A program made the translations under genes and the position numbers. Positions 1-7,365 of a stretch of 18,061 nucleotides of DNA are shown here, piece by piece. The stretch's first letter is position 1. Every line of letters starts with the position of its first letter. The DNA comes from JBQTIM01 sp052388135 (GTDB lineage: Bacteria; Elusimicrobiota; Elusimicrobia; FEN-1173). The notes beneath the pieces were generated by a model, which was not told where the DNA came from, made no database searches, and was given only the letters and a program-made list of their open reading frames with translations. The DNA is taken from contig JBQTIM010000184.1 of NCBI GenBank assembly GCA_052388135.1, positions 1 to 18,061 on the forward strand, written 5' to 3'.

Positions 1-41
1 GGCCACCCCCTTCCCGTTAGGCCGGCCGAGGGAGGACGTTC

Positions 42-470
42 ATGACAGAATCCACCATGGGAACCTTGCGCTTCTCCGCTTTTCAAACCGCCCCCGCCAA
101 CGATCAAATGGAAAAGGATTTCCTGACGCTGGCCGCCTCGCTGGCCGCCCTCAGCGCGCATCCGGCTTCGCCGGACGTGGTCCGCGTCGCCAAGGCCAAC
201 CAATGCCCGCAGTGTCCCGTGCTGGGGTTTCAGGATTTTCCCGGCCGCGGGTTCGGCGGGGCCGTGCGTTTGCCCGGCGAGGAGGCGCCCCGGGCCGTGC
301 TGGTGGGCGCGCGGGAGTTCCTCCAGGAGTCGGGGCTCGAAATGCCGGCGCTGCTGGAAACGGCGGCCCGCCGCTGGGAGGCCGTCGGAGCCCGCGTCGT
401 CTTGGGCGGCTGGGACGGCTACGTGCGCGGCGTCATGAAATTCGAGGAAAGCGGGGACGGAGAGCCATAA
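42..470 (+). CDS. Stand-alone P-type ATPase N-domain-like protein
   Basis: The 142-aa product resembles only the nucleotide-binding (N) domain of P1B heavy-metal ATPases. It has an SxHP motif (S38-H40-P41, the counterpart of SEHP that contacts ATP), the glycine-rich PGRGFGG loop (67-73), VLVGAREFL (86-94), and the strand entering the P domain (GARVVLGGWDG, 116-126). Residues 4-9 line up with the phosphorylation motif DKTGTL but read STMGTL, so the catalytic Asp is gone. There is no transport domain and no rest of the P domain. A CPQC pair (55-58) is not typical of this domain. The ATG has a good ribosome-binding site (GGGAGG, 30-35) 6 nt upstream, so this is a real gene start, not just a fragment of a longer frame. 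The similarity is judged by eye. A regulatory or metal-binding role, or a decaying remnant of an ATPase lying to the left, are both possible. Confidence 0.7.
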   Translation: MTESTMGTLRFSAFQTAPANDQMEKDFLTLAASLAALSAHPASPDVVRVAKANQCPQCPVLGFQDFPGRGFGGAVRLPGEEAPRAVLVGAREFLQESGLEMPALLETAARRWEAVGARVVLGGWDGYVRGVMKFEESGDGEP

Positions 471-495
471 TTTTTTCGCGCTCTCCCCGCCGAGA

Positions 496-1248
496 CTGAA
501 AACGCTGGTCATAGGCCATCGCGGCGCCATGGGCCGCGCGCCGGAGAACACGCCGGCCTCCTTCGACCTGGCCCGCCGCCTGGGGGCCGACGTCCTGGAG
601 TGCGACGTCCACCTCACCCGCGACCGCCGGCTCGTCGTCATCCACGACGAATCCCTGGACCGAACCACCTCCGGCACCGGCCTGGTGAAGGACGCCCCTT
701 GGTCCCAAGTCAAGCGCTTGGACGCCGGCGGCTGGTACCACCGTCGCTTCCGCGGCCAGCGCGTTCCCGATCTCCCGTCCCTGCTGGCCTGGCTGAAGGA
801 CAAGAAGGCCCTTTCCGGCGCTCCGCTCCGCCTCCTCATTGAAATCAAGAACGAGCCCGTGCGCTACGCCGGCATCGCCGACGCGGTGGCGGCCTGCTTG
901 AAGGACGCCGGCATGACGGACCGCGCGGGCGTGATCTCCTTCGATCACGGCGCCGTCAAGCGCGCCAAGCGCCTGGCCCCGTCCCTCTTCACGGGGCTCC
1001 TCTTCCACGAGCCTCTCCCCGACGCGGCGGCCCGCCTCCGCTGGACCGGGGCCGACGGGCTCTTTCCGCGCCGCCATTTGGTGGACGCCCGCCTGGTTCG
1101 CTGGGCCAAGCGGCGGAAGGTGTTCCTGGGCACCTGGACCGTCAACGACCCGGCCGAGATGAAGAAGATGATCGGGCTCGGTCTCGACGGCATCGCCACC
1201 AATCATCCCGACCTCCTGGCCGCGCTTTTGAAAACCCGCCTAAAATGA
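496..1248 (+). CDS. Glycerophosphodiester phosphodiesterase (GDPD family)
   Basis: Predicted cytosolic TIM-barrel enzyme hydrolysing glycerophosphodiesters to glycerol 3-phosphate and an alcohol. The signature order is complete: HRG then ENTPASF near the N-terminus, LECDVHLTRD with the metal-binding E-x-D, IHDESLDRTTSGTG, LLIEIKN, and the C-terminal TWTVND and GLDGIATNHPDLL. There is no signal peptide. The first ATG in frame is 529, but that start would remove the catalytic HRG. The frame is open back to the stop at 436-438 and holds no ATG, GTG or TTG before HRG, only CTG at 496 and 505. CTG 496 is chosen because it gives M-K-T-L-V-I-G-H-R-G, typical of the family. The gene starts 26 nt after the preceding stop, so translation may be coupled. 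Function is firm; the start is uncertain. Confidence 0.88.
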   Translation: MKTLVIGHRGAMGRAPENTPASFDLARRLGADVLECDVHLTRDRRLVVIHDESLDRTTSGTGLVKDAPWSQVKRLDAGGWYHRRFRGQRVPDLPSLLAWLKDKKALSGAPLRLLIEIKNEPVRYAGIADAVAACLKDAGMTDRAGVISFDHGAVKRAKRLAPSLFTGLLFHEPLPDAAARLRWTGADGLFPRRHLVDARLVRWAKRRKVFLGTWTVNDPAEMKKMIGLGLDGIATNHPDLLAALLKTRLK

Positions 1249-1271
1249 CCGGCCGTCCCCTCCGTCCTTGA
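1245..1271 (+). other. Possible 8-codon coupling mini-cistron
   Basis: ATG at 1245 overlaps the GDPD stop as ATGA. It opens a frame of eight codons (MTGRPLRP) whose TGA (1269-1271) overlaps the TTG start of the next gene as TTGA. The methyltransferase start has no visible Shine-Dalgarno sequence, so ribosomes could be handed over through this tiny frame. This is inferred from geometry only and could be chance. Confidence 0.25.
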
Positions 1272-2401
1272 CCGCGTTCCACGATCTCATCGTCGCCGAG
1301 GTGCGCCGCCGCGGCGGCGTGACCTTCGAAGAATACATGCGGTGGGCCCTTTACCATCCGCTCCACGGCTATTACGCGGCGGGCCCGGCGCGCACCGGCC
1401 GGGGCGGGGATTTTTTCACCAGCGTCCAGGCCGGCCCGCTCTTCGGGAGCCTGCTGGCGGAAACCTTCGCGGAGATGTGGGACCACCTGGGTTCGGAGCG
1501 GCTGACCCTGGTGGAGCTGGGCGGCTCCGACGGCGTTCTGGCGGAGCGCGTGATCACGGCCCTCGGGGAGAAAGGCCGCGCCCGCGGTTTGGTTTATCGT
1601 CTGGTGGAGGCGAGCCCCGCGCGGCGCGCGGAGGCGCGCCGCCGGCTGTCCCGTTTCCCGCGGGTGGAGATCGTGGAAAGCTTGGAGGCCCTGGAGCATC
1701 CCTCCGAGGGCTGCGTTTTCTCCAACGAATTCTTCGACGCCCTGCCCTTCCACCGCGTGACGCAGGAGTGCGGCGCTCTGAAGGAGCTCTGGGTGCGGGA
1801 GGAGTCCGGCCGCCTGGCGCAGCGGGCCGGTCCCCTTTCAACGCCCCTCTTGGCGCGGGCTTTGGCGGAACAATCCGTCTCTTTGGAGGAAGGCCAGGAG
1901 GCGGAGGTGTGCCTGGCTCTCGAGGCGGCCGTGGGCCACATCGCCCGCGTGCTCTCGCGGGGTTTCGTCCTCACCCTGGACTACGGCGAACCGTCCGCCG
2001 ACCTTTACCGGCCCGAGCGGCGGCGCGGCACCTTGCAGGTTTACCATCGCCACCGCCTGTCGGACGACCCTTTCGAGAACATCGGCGAGTGCGACCTGAC
2101 GGCGCTGGTGGATTTCGGCCGCCTGGCACGCCTGGGCGCCGCCGAGGGGCTTCGGCCCCTGATCTTCGCGCGCCAAGGGGCGTTCCTGCTGAACTCCGGC
2201 GAGAAAGTCCTGCGGCGCGCCGTGGAGGAAACCCCCCGCCGCGGCGCGGGGGCGGCCGCCCAAGTCCAACAGCTCCTTCATCCCGACGCCTTGGGGGGAA
2301 GGTTCCAGGTCTTGGTGCAGGGCAAGGAGGTGGCCGAGCCGGTTCTTTCCGGCGGCCGGATCAACCGGATCGGCCGGCTGGCTCTGGAAGGCGCCTCTTG
2401 A
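1268..2401 (+). CDS. SAM-dependent methyltransferase, MidA/NDUFAF7 family (DUF185)
   Basis: The 377-aa protein has the usual family features in order: an N-terminal VTFEEYMRWALYHPLHGYY segment, GGDFFTSVQAGPLFG, an S-adenosylmethionine loop VELGGSDG (about residues 85-92), SNEFFDALPFHRV, and LTLDYGEP near residue 235. Mitochondrial NDUFAF7 methylates an arginine of complex I. The substrate of bacterial members is not settled, so no specific target is claimed. TTG 1268 is the only usable start, because the frame is closed by TAA at 1241 and has no ATG before the conserved region. The start overlaps the stop of an 8-codon frame, and the gene's own TGA overlaps the TTG of the next gene. It is therefore part of one tightly packed operon. 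Confidence 0.88.
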   Translation: MTAFHDLIVAEVRRRGGVTFEEYMRWALYHPLHGYYAAGPARTGRGGDFFTSVQAGPLFGSLLAETFAEMWDHLGSERLTLVELGGSDGVLAERVITALGEKGRARGLVYRLVEASPARRAEARRRLSRFPRVEIVESLEALEHPSEGCVFSNEFFDALPFHRVTQECGALKELWVREESGRLAQRAGPLSTPLLARALAEQSVSLEEGQEAEVCLALEAAVGHIARVLSRGFVLTLDYGEPSADLYRPERRRGTLQVYHRHRLSDDPFENIGECDLTALVDFGRLARLGAAEGLRPLIFARQGAFLLNSGEKVLRRAVEETPRRGAGAAAQVQQLLHPDALGGRFQVLVQGKEVAEPVLSGGRINRIGRLALEGAS

Positions 2402-4446
2402 AAAAGACGCCGCGTCGGAGAGCCTGGAAACTTTTCGTCCTGGCCGCCGCCCTCGCCTCGCCGGGCTCGGCCCGGGCCGACGGCAAGGCCCTCCTTCAGC
2501 AGGCCCGCCGGCATTACTTCAAGGGGGATCTGGAGCGGGCGGCGGAAGTTTACACGCAAGTTCCCGAAGGCGATGTCTTCCATCCGGAGGCGGTGCTCAG
2601 CCGGGCCGTGACTCTCAACCATTTGGGGAAACCCGAGGAAGCCCTGCGGGAATGGGTACGCTGCGAACGCCTCCTGCCCAAATCCCATTTCGTGCGCCGC
2701 CAGCTGGGTTGGACGTATTTTTCCCTCGAATCCTACGAAACCGCCGTCTATTGGTTCCAGAGAGCGCTCGACGGCGATCCGGATTCCTGGGAAGCCCTCC
2801 TGGGCCTGGGGTGGTCCTACGCCCGGCAAAACCAGTACGACCGCGCCCTGGCCGCTTACCAAAAAAACCTGTCTGAGAATTCCGACTCGGCCATCCTCTA
2901 TTACATGACAGGCCGCCTTTTCGAGCGCATGGGACGCGCGCGCTTGGCCCTGACGGTTTACGGCAAAGCGCTCAGGCAAGATCACGCCATGGCCGAGGCT
3001 CGCATTGCTCGCGACGCCCTGCAGGCCGGGGAAGACCGTCCCCTGCCGCTTTACCGGCGGCTCCTGCGCATGGTGCCCGGCAGCGGCCTGGTGCTCCGCA
3101 CCATCCGCCAGCTCGCCCCGCGGTCCGACTATCCCACCGTGCCGCCGGCCGAAGCCGTGCGGGAGCTCCCCGCCCTGGAACTGGCGCCGCCGCGGGCGCC
3201 TGCGGCCACGTTTTCCCGGGCGCGCAAGGCCCAGGTCCGGGTGGGTCTGGGGTTGGACGATCTCGGCCGTCCTCTGCCTTTGCGGGAGATAACCTTCACG
3301 TGCCGCTCGGAGTTCGACGTGGACGGCGGAGGGAAAGCGGCGCCCCTCCACGGCGCCGCGGGCGACGTTTGGAATGTGCGCTCGTCCGGGGAAGGCGTTT
3401 TGACGGTGGCGGGTCCTGGGAATATACGCCGCTCCGGCCTGAGCTCCGTCACCATCGACCCGCGCCGGGATGGAACCTTCGTCATCGAAAACCTAGCGGG
3501 ACCGGCCGGCGAGCGGCGGGGCGGAGAATACAAAGGCCGCATGGAGATTTACGCCGGAGCGCGAGGCCTGCGCCTGGTCAACGTGGTGCCCATCGAGGAT
3601 TACCTGGCTTCCGTCGTCCCCTCGGAAATGATTCCCTCCTGGCCCCTGGAAGCGTTCAAGGCCCAGGCGGTTCTATCGCGCTCGCTGGTGGCCCTGGGCG
3701 ATTTCCACCGGGAGGAATACTCCCTCTGCCACGGCCAGCAGTGCCAGGTATAGCGGGGCGGGGGAGCCGAACCGCCCGGCGCGCGCCGGGCCGTCCAGGA
3801 AACCCGCGACGAAGTGCTCGTTTACGGCGACAAAGTGTCCCACGGGGTGTATGCCTCCAACTGCGGCGGGCACACCCAATGGGGGGCCGAACTCGTGAAG
3901 TGGACCAAAGCGCCCTATTGGCGCGGCGTGCCGGACGGCCCGGTGTCGCCGCCGTCATCGCCGGCGAGCGTGGAGCGCTGGGTACGTTCCATCCCCAGGA
4001 CCTTTTGCCGTCCGTCCCGCCGCACCCCGCGGTCGGATTCGCGCTGGGTGCGGCTGGTGTCCGCCGCCTATCTCGAGGAGCGGCTGAGGCAAGGCCATCC
4101 CGACATCGGCCGCGTGCGCCGCCTGGTGGCGCGCCGCCGCTCCCGTTCCGGCCACGTGAATTCCTTGGAGATTGTGGGCTCCCGCGGCTCCGTGGTGGTG
4201 GACCGCGAACACAAAATTCGCAACCTGCTGGCGCCCGGGAGCCTGCGCAGCACCCTCTTCACGGTTCAGACGGTGCACGAGGCGGGGCGCCCCGCGCTTT
4301 TCGTGGTCTGGGGCGGCGGCTGGGGCCACGGCGTGGGCCTCTGCCAGGCCGGAGCCGCCACTCTGGCCGCCGAACAGCGCAGCTACAAAGACATCCTCAA
4401 ACACTACTTCCCCGCCTGCCGCCTGGCCAAACTGCGGCAAAACTGA
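2398..4446 (+). pseudogene. Secreted TPR-SpoIID domain protein, interrupted by an in-frame amber codon
   Basis: Translation from TTG 2398 (TTGA overlap with the previous stop) gives a signal peptide (MKKTPRRR, hydrophobic LFVLAAALA, cleavage after SARA near residue 27). TPR repeats follow at about 30-215, then a SpoIID domain from about residue 280. SpoIID proteins are amidase-activating or lytic-transglycosylase-type peptidoglycan factors. TAG at 3751-3753 (codon 452) falls in CQV-stop-RGGG, where the family has QVY-x-G, so one base change from TAC or TAT explains it. The same frame continues without shift through YASNCGGHTQ to GGGWGHGVGLCQAGA and KDILKHYF, ending with TGA at 4446. Both halves stay well conserved, so the break is recent, a sequencing error, or read through. 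GTG 3814 could restart translation of the C-terminal part. TAG is an ordinary stop in at least six nearby genes, so global recoding is unlikely. Confidence 0.85.
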
Positions 4447-4551
4447 CCCGCGAATTAAATCACCGGGCCCGTGTCTTTAAGGTCTTGGTATTGCCGGCTG
4501 GGCCGGGAGGAAAGGATTTACCTGGGGAAGGAAATGATCGAGGACGGAGAC

Positions 4552-5337
4552 TCAAAAATTAAACGGTTCTAACGCTTGAATTCCGGAAAAACCACCCTCC
4601 GTAAATTCAACAATCGTCGTCGGTTGATTCGGAACTGTTTCTGGTTGACAACGTCCCCTAGCCCCCGACAGAAAATTGACGATGACGCCCGCAATCGTTG
4701 CCAGCAGAGTTAAGACCATGATTGCTAGCGTGAACATCTCTTTTCTATTCGGGCCTTGTGGCTCATCCAACGACACCGAAACATAAGGGAAGAGTTTCTG
4801 TTTTAGATTCATGTAGCTCGCTGCCCACAGCACGACCCCCGTTATGGCTATCGTGCTGGCCAGCAAGTACATCCCTTGCGCGGCGGCGAATGGCACTCCG
4901 ACGGCCGCAAGGCCAATTCCAATTCCCCCAATGGCCGGCATAGCCTTGCCGAGGCGCCAGTGCCAAGGTTTGTGGTTCTCCAAGAAGCGGCCAATGTGCT
5001 TCTCGAGCTTCAAGAACGTCCCTTCGTCAGTGGCGTGGGGCTGCCAGGACACGTTGTTGTGATTAAAATTTAAGGAAACGCCAGCATCGATTTCCTGATT
5101 CGCAGTCCAGCGCAGAGCACGAACCGATAAATGGTCTGTCTGGAGATCTGGAAGTTTGGCAGCGAGATCGTCGACCGTTTCCGCCTGGACTGTTCGCCGT
5201 TCATCGCGCACAGCGAACTCTAGGTGGACGTCACCTCCATCAAGCGCCCTTTTCAAAGCATCCTGGAGTTCATTCAGGCCACGTCGGGTGAGCCGCGTTG
5301 GAGGGCCGTCGTTCAGGCTGCGAAATTCTTCTGTCAT
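4552..5337 (-). CDS. Hypothetical three-helix membrane protein (cassette gene)
   Basis: No family recognised. The 261-aa product has a charged, soluble N-terminal half (about 1-130) with a helical stretch LTRRGLNELQDALKRAL. It is followed by two adjacent transmembrane helices (about 133-153 and 156-175), a loop, and a third helix (201-223), ending in a polar tail. ATG 5337 is chosen because AAAGGCGG lies about 7 nt upstream. The open frame extends back to 5508, but that extension (containing SLQPTR) is translated attC sequence and not protein. The gene is the first one downstream of the attC-type site at 5419-5482. Its base composition is visibly less GC-rich than the flanking genes, consistent with acquisition as an integron cassette. 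The last codons run through AAGCGTTAGA, which resembles the end of an attC site. Confidence 0.7.
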   Translation of the reverse strand: MTEEFRSLNDGPPTRLTRRGLNELQDALKRALDGGDVHLEFAVRDERRTVQAETVDDLAAKLPDLQTDHLSVRALRWTANQEIDAGVSLNFNHNNVSWQPHATDEGTFLKLEKHIGRFLENHKPWHWRLGKAMPAIGGIGIGLAAVGVPFAAAQGMYLLASTIAITGVVLWAASYMNLKQKLFPYVSVSLDEPQGPNRKEMFTLAIMVLTLLATIAGVIVNFLSGARGRCQPETVPNQPTTIVEFTEGGFSGIQALEPFNF

Positions 5338-5418
5338 GGAGTTCCGCCTTTCTGTGCTCGCGCAGTCGTGGCGAAGCTTGTCCGCGAACTTAGACCTATT
5401 GCCCTGATGGGAGGCGGT

Positions 5419-5482
5419 AGCTAACGAATAAGCCCAGCCACGCGGCTTGGTGTGCCGCGTCGGCTGGAGCGAATTGTTATGC
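5419..5482 (-). other. attC-type integron recombination site
   Basis: On the - strand the site begins GCATAAC (R'' box, 5482-5476) and ends GTTAGCT (R' box, 5425-5419). Between them is an attC-like imperfect palindrome: a 6-bp stem (5434-5439 with 5462-5467), a single bulged base at 5461, a 7-bp stem (5440-5446 with 5454-5460) and a 7-nt loop, with an unpaired spacer on each side between the L and R boxes. This matches the R-spacer-L-extrahelical base-variable stem plan of attC sites. It starts 4 nt after the stop of the lipoprotein gene, where cassette attC sites sit. The R boxes depart slightly from the strict consensus. Confidence 0.75.
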
Positions 5483-5486
5483 CGCA

Positions 5487-5756
5487 CTATCGAAGCGTTT
5501 CCTCGCATATCTGCAGGTCGAGTTCGTCCGGTGGTTTACAATTTTTCCCAATTTCATAGTCCCAGCGCGCGTCAGGGGCGGCCACTTTGGTGTGTTGCTT
5601 ATTAATCCATCGGCGAGCCTCGTCAGTCGATGAAAAAATAGGGCCTCTAGTGAAAATCGTGAGGTCGTCCGCATCAGGATAGTAAACGGGTTGAAACGTG
5701 TCTGGTTTCAAGCAGGCCGTAATGAGCATTGCCACAACTAAGAGACCCGGTTTCAT
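5487..5756 (-). CDS. Small putative lipoprotein (cassette gene)
   Basis: The 89-aa product is not recognised. Its N-terminus MKPGLLVVAMLITAC has one basic residue, a hydrophobic core and a lipobox ITAC with Cys15, so it is predicted to be lipidated and anchored in a membrane. The mature part is short, polar and rich in acidic residues, with two cysteines near the end that could pair. GAGG lies about 5 nt before the ATG. The stop is 4 nt from an attC-type site, which gives the compact gene-plus-attC unit of an integron cassette. An upstream candidate promoter (5828-5856) points this way. Composition is less GC-rich than the flanking chromosomal genes. Confidence 0.7.
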   Translation of the reverse strand: MKPGLLVVAMLITACLKPDTFQPVYYPDADDLTIFTRGPIFSSTDEARRWINKQHTKVAAPDARWDYEIGKNCKPPDELDLQICEETLR

Positions 5757-5767
5757 TTGTCCTCATG

Positions 5768-5836
5768 CGCTCCGCTGAGCTTGTATTCGACCCCCCAAAT
5801 GGGGTAGCATTTCGCCTGATACAAGCGAAGTTATCT
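5768..5836. repeat. Degenerate attC-like imperfect palindrome
   Basis: GCTTGTAT (5779-5786) pairs with ATACAAGC (5819-5826). One extra T (5787) is followed by a C-G pair, which resembles an attC extrahelical base. An inner CCCC-AAAT-GGGG hairpin lies at 5793-5804. One flank has an R-like box GTTATCT (5830-5836); the other (around 5768-5774, GCGCTCC) lacks the expected AAC. The element ends about 11 nt from the lipoprotein start codon, as a preceding cassette's attC would. The position of the bulge suggests the opposite orientation to the 5419 site, so the identity is uncertain. Confidence 0.4.
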
Positions 5837-5856
5837 ATTTAGTCATTTAATGTCAA
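5828..5856 (-). promoter_or_regulatory. Candidate promoter for the cassette genes
   Basis: On the - strand a perfect -35 TTGACA (5856-5851) is followed after 17 nt by TAACTT (5833-5828), a weak -10. It lies in a locally AT-rich patch and points at the lipoprotein gene. It overlaps the distal ATG (5850) of the radC frame, which supports the later radC start. Confidence 0.4.
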
Positions 5857-5888
5857 CGGTTTTGTGGGCGGAGGGCGAGAGGCGTAAT

Positions 5889-6566
5889 ATGACGGCTCGG
5901 GCGGCTTTTAAGTCTTTGCATGCGGTGGACAGGCCTCGGGAGCGGTTGGCTCGACAGGGGGCCAAGGCTTTGAAGGATGAGGAGCTTTTGGCCATCCTTC
6001 TGCGCACGGGCTATAAGAACATGGACGTGCTGGCTTTGTCGCGGGAGTTGCTGAAGCTTTATCCGGGGCGGACGCTTTACGAGCTGGCTTTTCCGGAGCT
6101 TAAAAAGATCAAAGGGGTGGGGGCTTCGCGGGCGTCGGCGCTTCAGGCGGCTTGGGAGCTGGCGCGGCGCTATTTCGAGTCGCCGGACCGCCTGCCGGTT
6201 TTGCAGTCGCCCCGGGACGTTTGCGCGCAGATCGGCGAGATCCGCGCCCAGAGGAAAGAGCACTTCGTGGTCCTTTATTTGAACACCCGCAACCAGTTGG
6301 TGCACAAGGAGGCGGTTTCCGTGGGCACGCTCAACGCGAGCTTGGTTCATCCCCGGGAGGTCTTTGAACCGGCCCTGCGCCACTCGGCGGCGGGGGTGAT
6401 TTTGGCCCACAACCATCCGTCGGGGGATCCGTCGCCGTCGGAGGAGGACCGGGAGCTGACGCGGCGGTTGGCGGAGGCGGGGCGTCTGCTGGGCATAGAC
6501 GTGCTGGACCACGTGGTGGTGGCGGACGGGCGGCATTACAGCTTTCAGGAGAACGGGGCTTTGTGA
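5889..6566 (+). CDS. radC: RadC family JAB/MPN-domain protein
   Basis: The 225-aa length is usual for RadC. The N-terminus has DRPRERLARQGAKAL, then ELLAILLRTG, a helix-hairpin-helix region KKIKGVGASRASAL (about 72-85), and the JAMM-like metal site HNHPSGDPSPSEED (H174, H176, D187) in the C-terminal domain. The family was named for a radiation phenotype later assigned elsewhere, and its true role is unknown; mobile-element copies are common. ATG 5889 is preferred over ATG 5850 because GAGAGGCG lies 5-12 nt upstream and the conserved part begins shortly after. The stop overlaps the next gene's start as GTGA. It is the first chromosomal-type gene after the cassette island. Confidence 0.93.
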   Translation: MTARAAFKSLHAVDRPRERLARQGAKALKDEELLAILLRTGYKNMDVLALSRELLKLYPGRTLYELAFPELKKIKGVGASRASALQAAWELARRYFESPDRLPVLQSPRDVCAQIGEIRAQRKEHFVVLYLNTRNQLVHKEAVSVGTLNASLVHPREVFEPALRHSAAGVILAHNHPSGDPSPSEEDRELTRRLAEAGRLLGIDVLDHVVVADGRHYSFQENGAL

Positions 6567-6934
6567 GGATTGTTTCGCTGTGGGCGCCGCCGGCTCTGTG
6601 GTGCGGGCTGATTTTTTATTTGTCGGGCATTCCCGACTTGGGCACGGGCCTGGGGTTTTACGATTTGATCTTGCGCAAGGCGGCCCATTTCATCGAGTAT
6701 GCGGTGCTGGCGCTTTTGGTGTGGAGGGCCTTGGCGGGGAGCGGAAGCGTTCCGCCTCGGGGGATTTTTTGGGGAGCTTTCGGTTTTTGCGTCCTCTACG
6801 CGGTGAGCGACGAATGGCATCAAGGTTTCGTCCCGGGCCGGGTTCCGTCGAGACTGGACGTCCTGCTGGATTCGCTGGGCGCCCTGGCGGCCGTTGTCTG
6901 GAAGCGCGGGCGGGGGCGGAGGGCGGCGGCGTGA
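6563..6934 (+). CDS. VanZ-like membrane protein
   Basis: The 123-aa hydrophobic protein has about four transmembrane segments and the VanZ-like pattern: an N-terminal helix ending in YLSGIPD, RKAAHFIEYAVLALLVW, LYAVSDEWHQGFVPGR, and SRLDVLLDSLGAL. The DE-x-x-Q-x-F-x-P-G-R motif is diagnostic. VanZ itself gives low-level teicoplanin resistance, but most family members are of unknown function, and resistance is not inferred here. GTG 6563 overlaps the radC stop (GTGA), and the stop overlaps the GTG of yjbQ in the same way, so these three genes should be translated from one message. Confidence 0.85.
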   Translation: MRIVSLWAPPALWCGLIFYLSGIPDLGTGLGFYDLILRKAAHFIEYAVLALLVWRALAGSGSVPPRGIFWGAFGFCVLYAVSDEWHQGFVPGRVPSRLDVLLDSLGALAAVVWKRGRGRRAAA

Positions 6935-7341
6935 AAAGCCATACCAAATATCTTTGGTTCGAGACCGAGAAGCGCCGGGAGCTGATCAACATCACGGAGG
7001 AGCTTCACAAGGCGGTGAAGGCGAGCGGCGTGAAGGAGGGCCTCTGCCTGGTTTCGGCCATGCACATCACGGCGGGGATTTGGGTGAACGACGAGGAGCC
7101 GGGGCTGAAGGAAGACCTTATGGACTGGCTGGACCGGCTGGTTCCCCGTGCCGACTACCGGCACCACCGCACCGGAGAGGACAACGGCGACGCGCATTTG
7201 AAGCGGACGCTGACGCATCATCAGGCCCTCCTGCCCGTCACCGCCGGAAAACTGGACCTGGGGCCCTGGGAGCAGGTGTTTTACGCGGAGTTCGACGGCC
7301 GCCGCCGCAAGCGCGTGGTGGTGAAGATCATCGGCGAGTAG
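6931..7341 (+). CDS. yjbQ: YjbQ/UPF0047 family protein
   Basis: The 136-aa protein matches the compact single-domain UPF0047 family: HITAGIWVNDEE (about 45-56), DYRHHRTGEDNGDAHLKR, a histidine-rich site, LPVTAGKLDLGPWEQVF and EFDGRRRKRV. E. coli YjbQ has weak thiamine-phosphate synthase activity, but the physiological role is not established. Conserved His and acidic residues suggest a metal or phosphate site. GTG 6931 overlaps the VanZ-like stop as GTGA, giving the family's normal length. The stop is TAG. Confidence 0.9.
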   Translation: MKSHTKYLWFETEKRRELINITEELHKAVKASGVKEGLCLVSAMHITAGIWVNDEEPGLKEDLMDWLDRLVPRADYRHHRTGEDNGDAHLKRTLTHHQALLPVTAGKLDLGPWEQVFYAEFDGRRRKRVVVKIIGE

Positions 7342-7365
7342 GTTTTTCGCCGGACGCCGTCGGTG

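Noticed and set aside
3..20. Possible last codons (PPPSR, stop) of a gene entering from the left
   Set aside because: Only six codons are visible and two other frames are equally open, so it cannot be supported.
1342..2397. Long open frame upstream of and in phase with the TPR-SpoIID gene
   Set aside because: It is a GC-rich shadow of the methyltransferase gene, made of Pro/Gly/Arg-rich translation; the real start is TTG 2398.
3751..3753. Genome-wide reassignment of TAG to an amino acid
   Set aside because: TAG ends yjbQ, rmuC, the YHS gene, encapsulin, the 86-aa gene and the lipoprotein gene at the expected lengths.
5338..5508. 57-residue N-terminal extension of the membrane protein gene
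   Set aside because: It runs through the attC-type site, lacks a ribosome-binding site, and a well-placed ATG exists at 5337.
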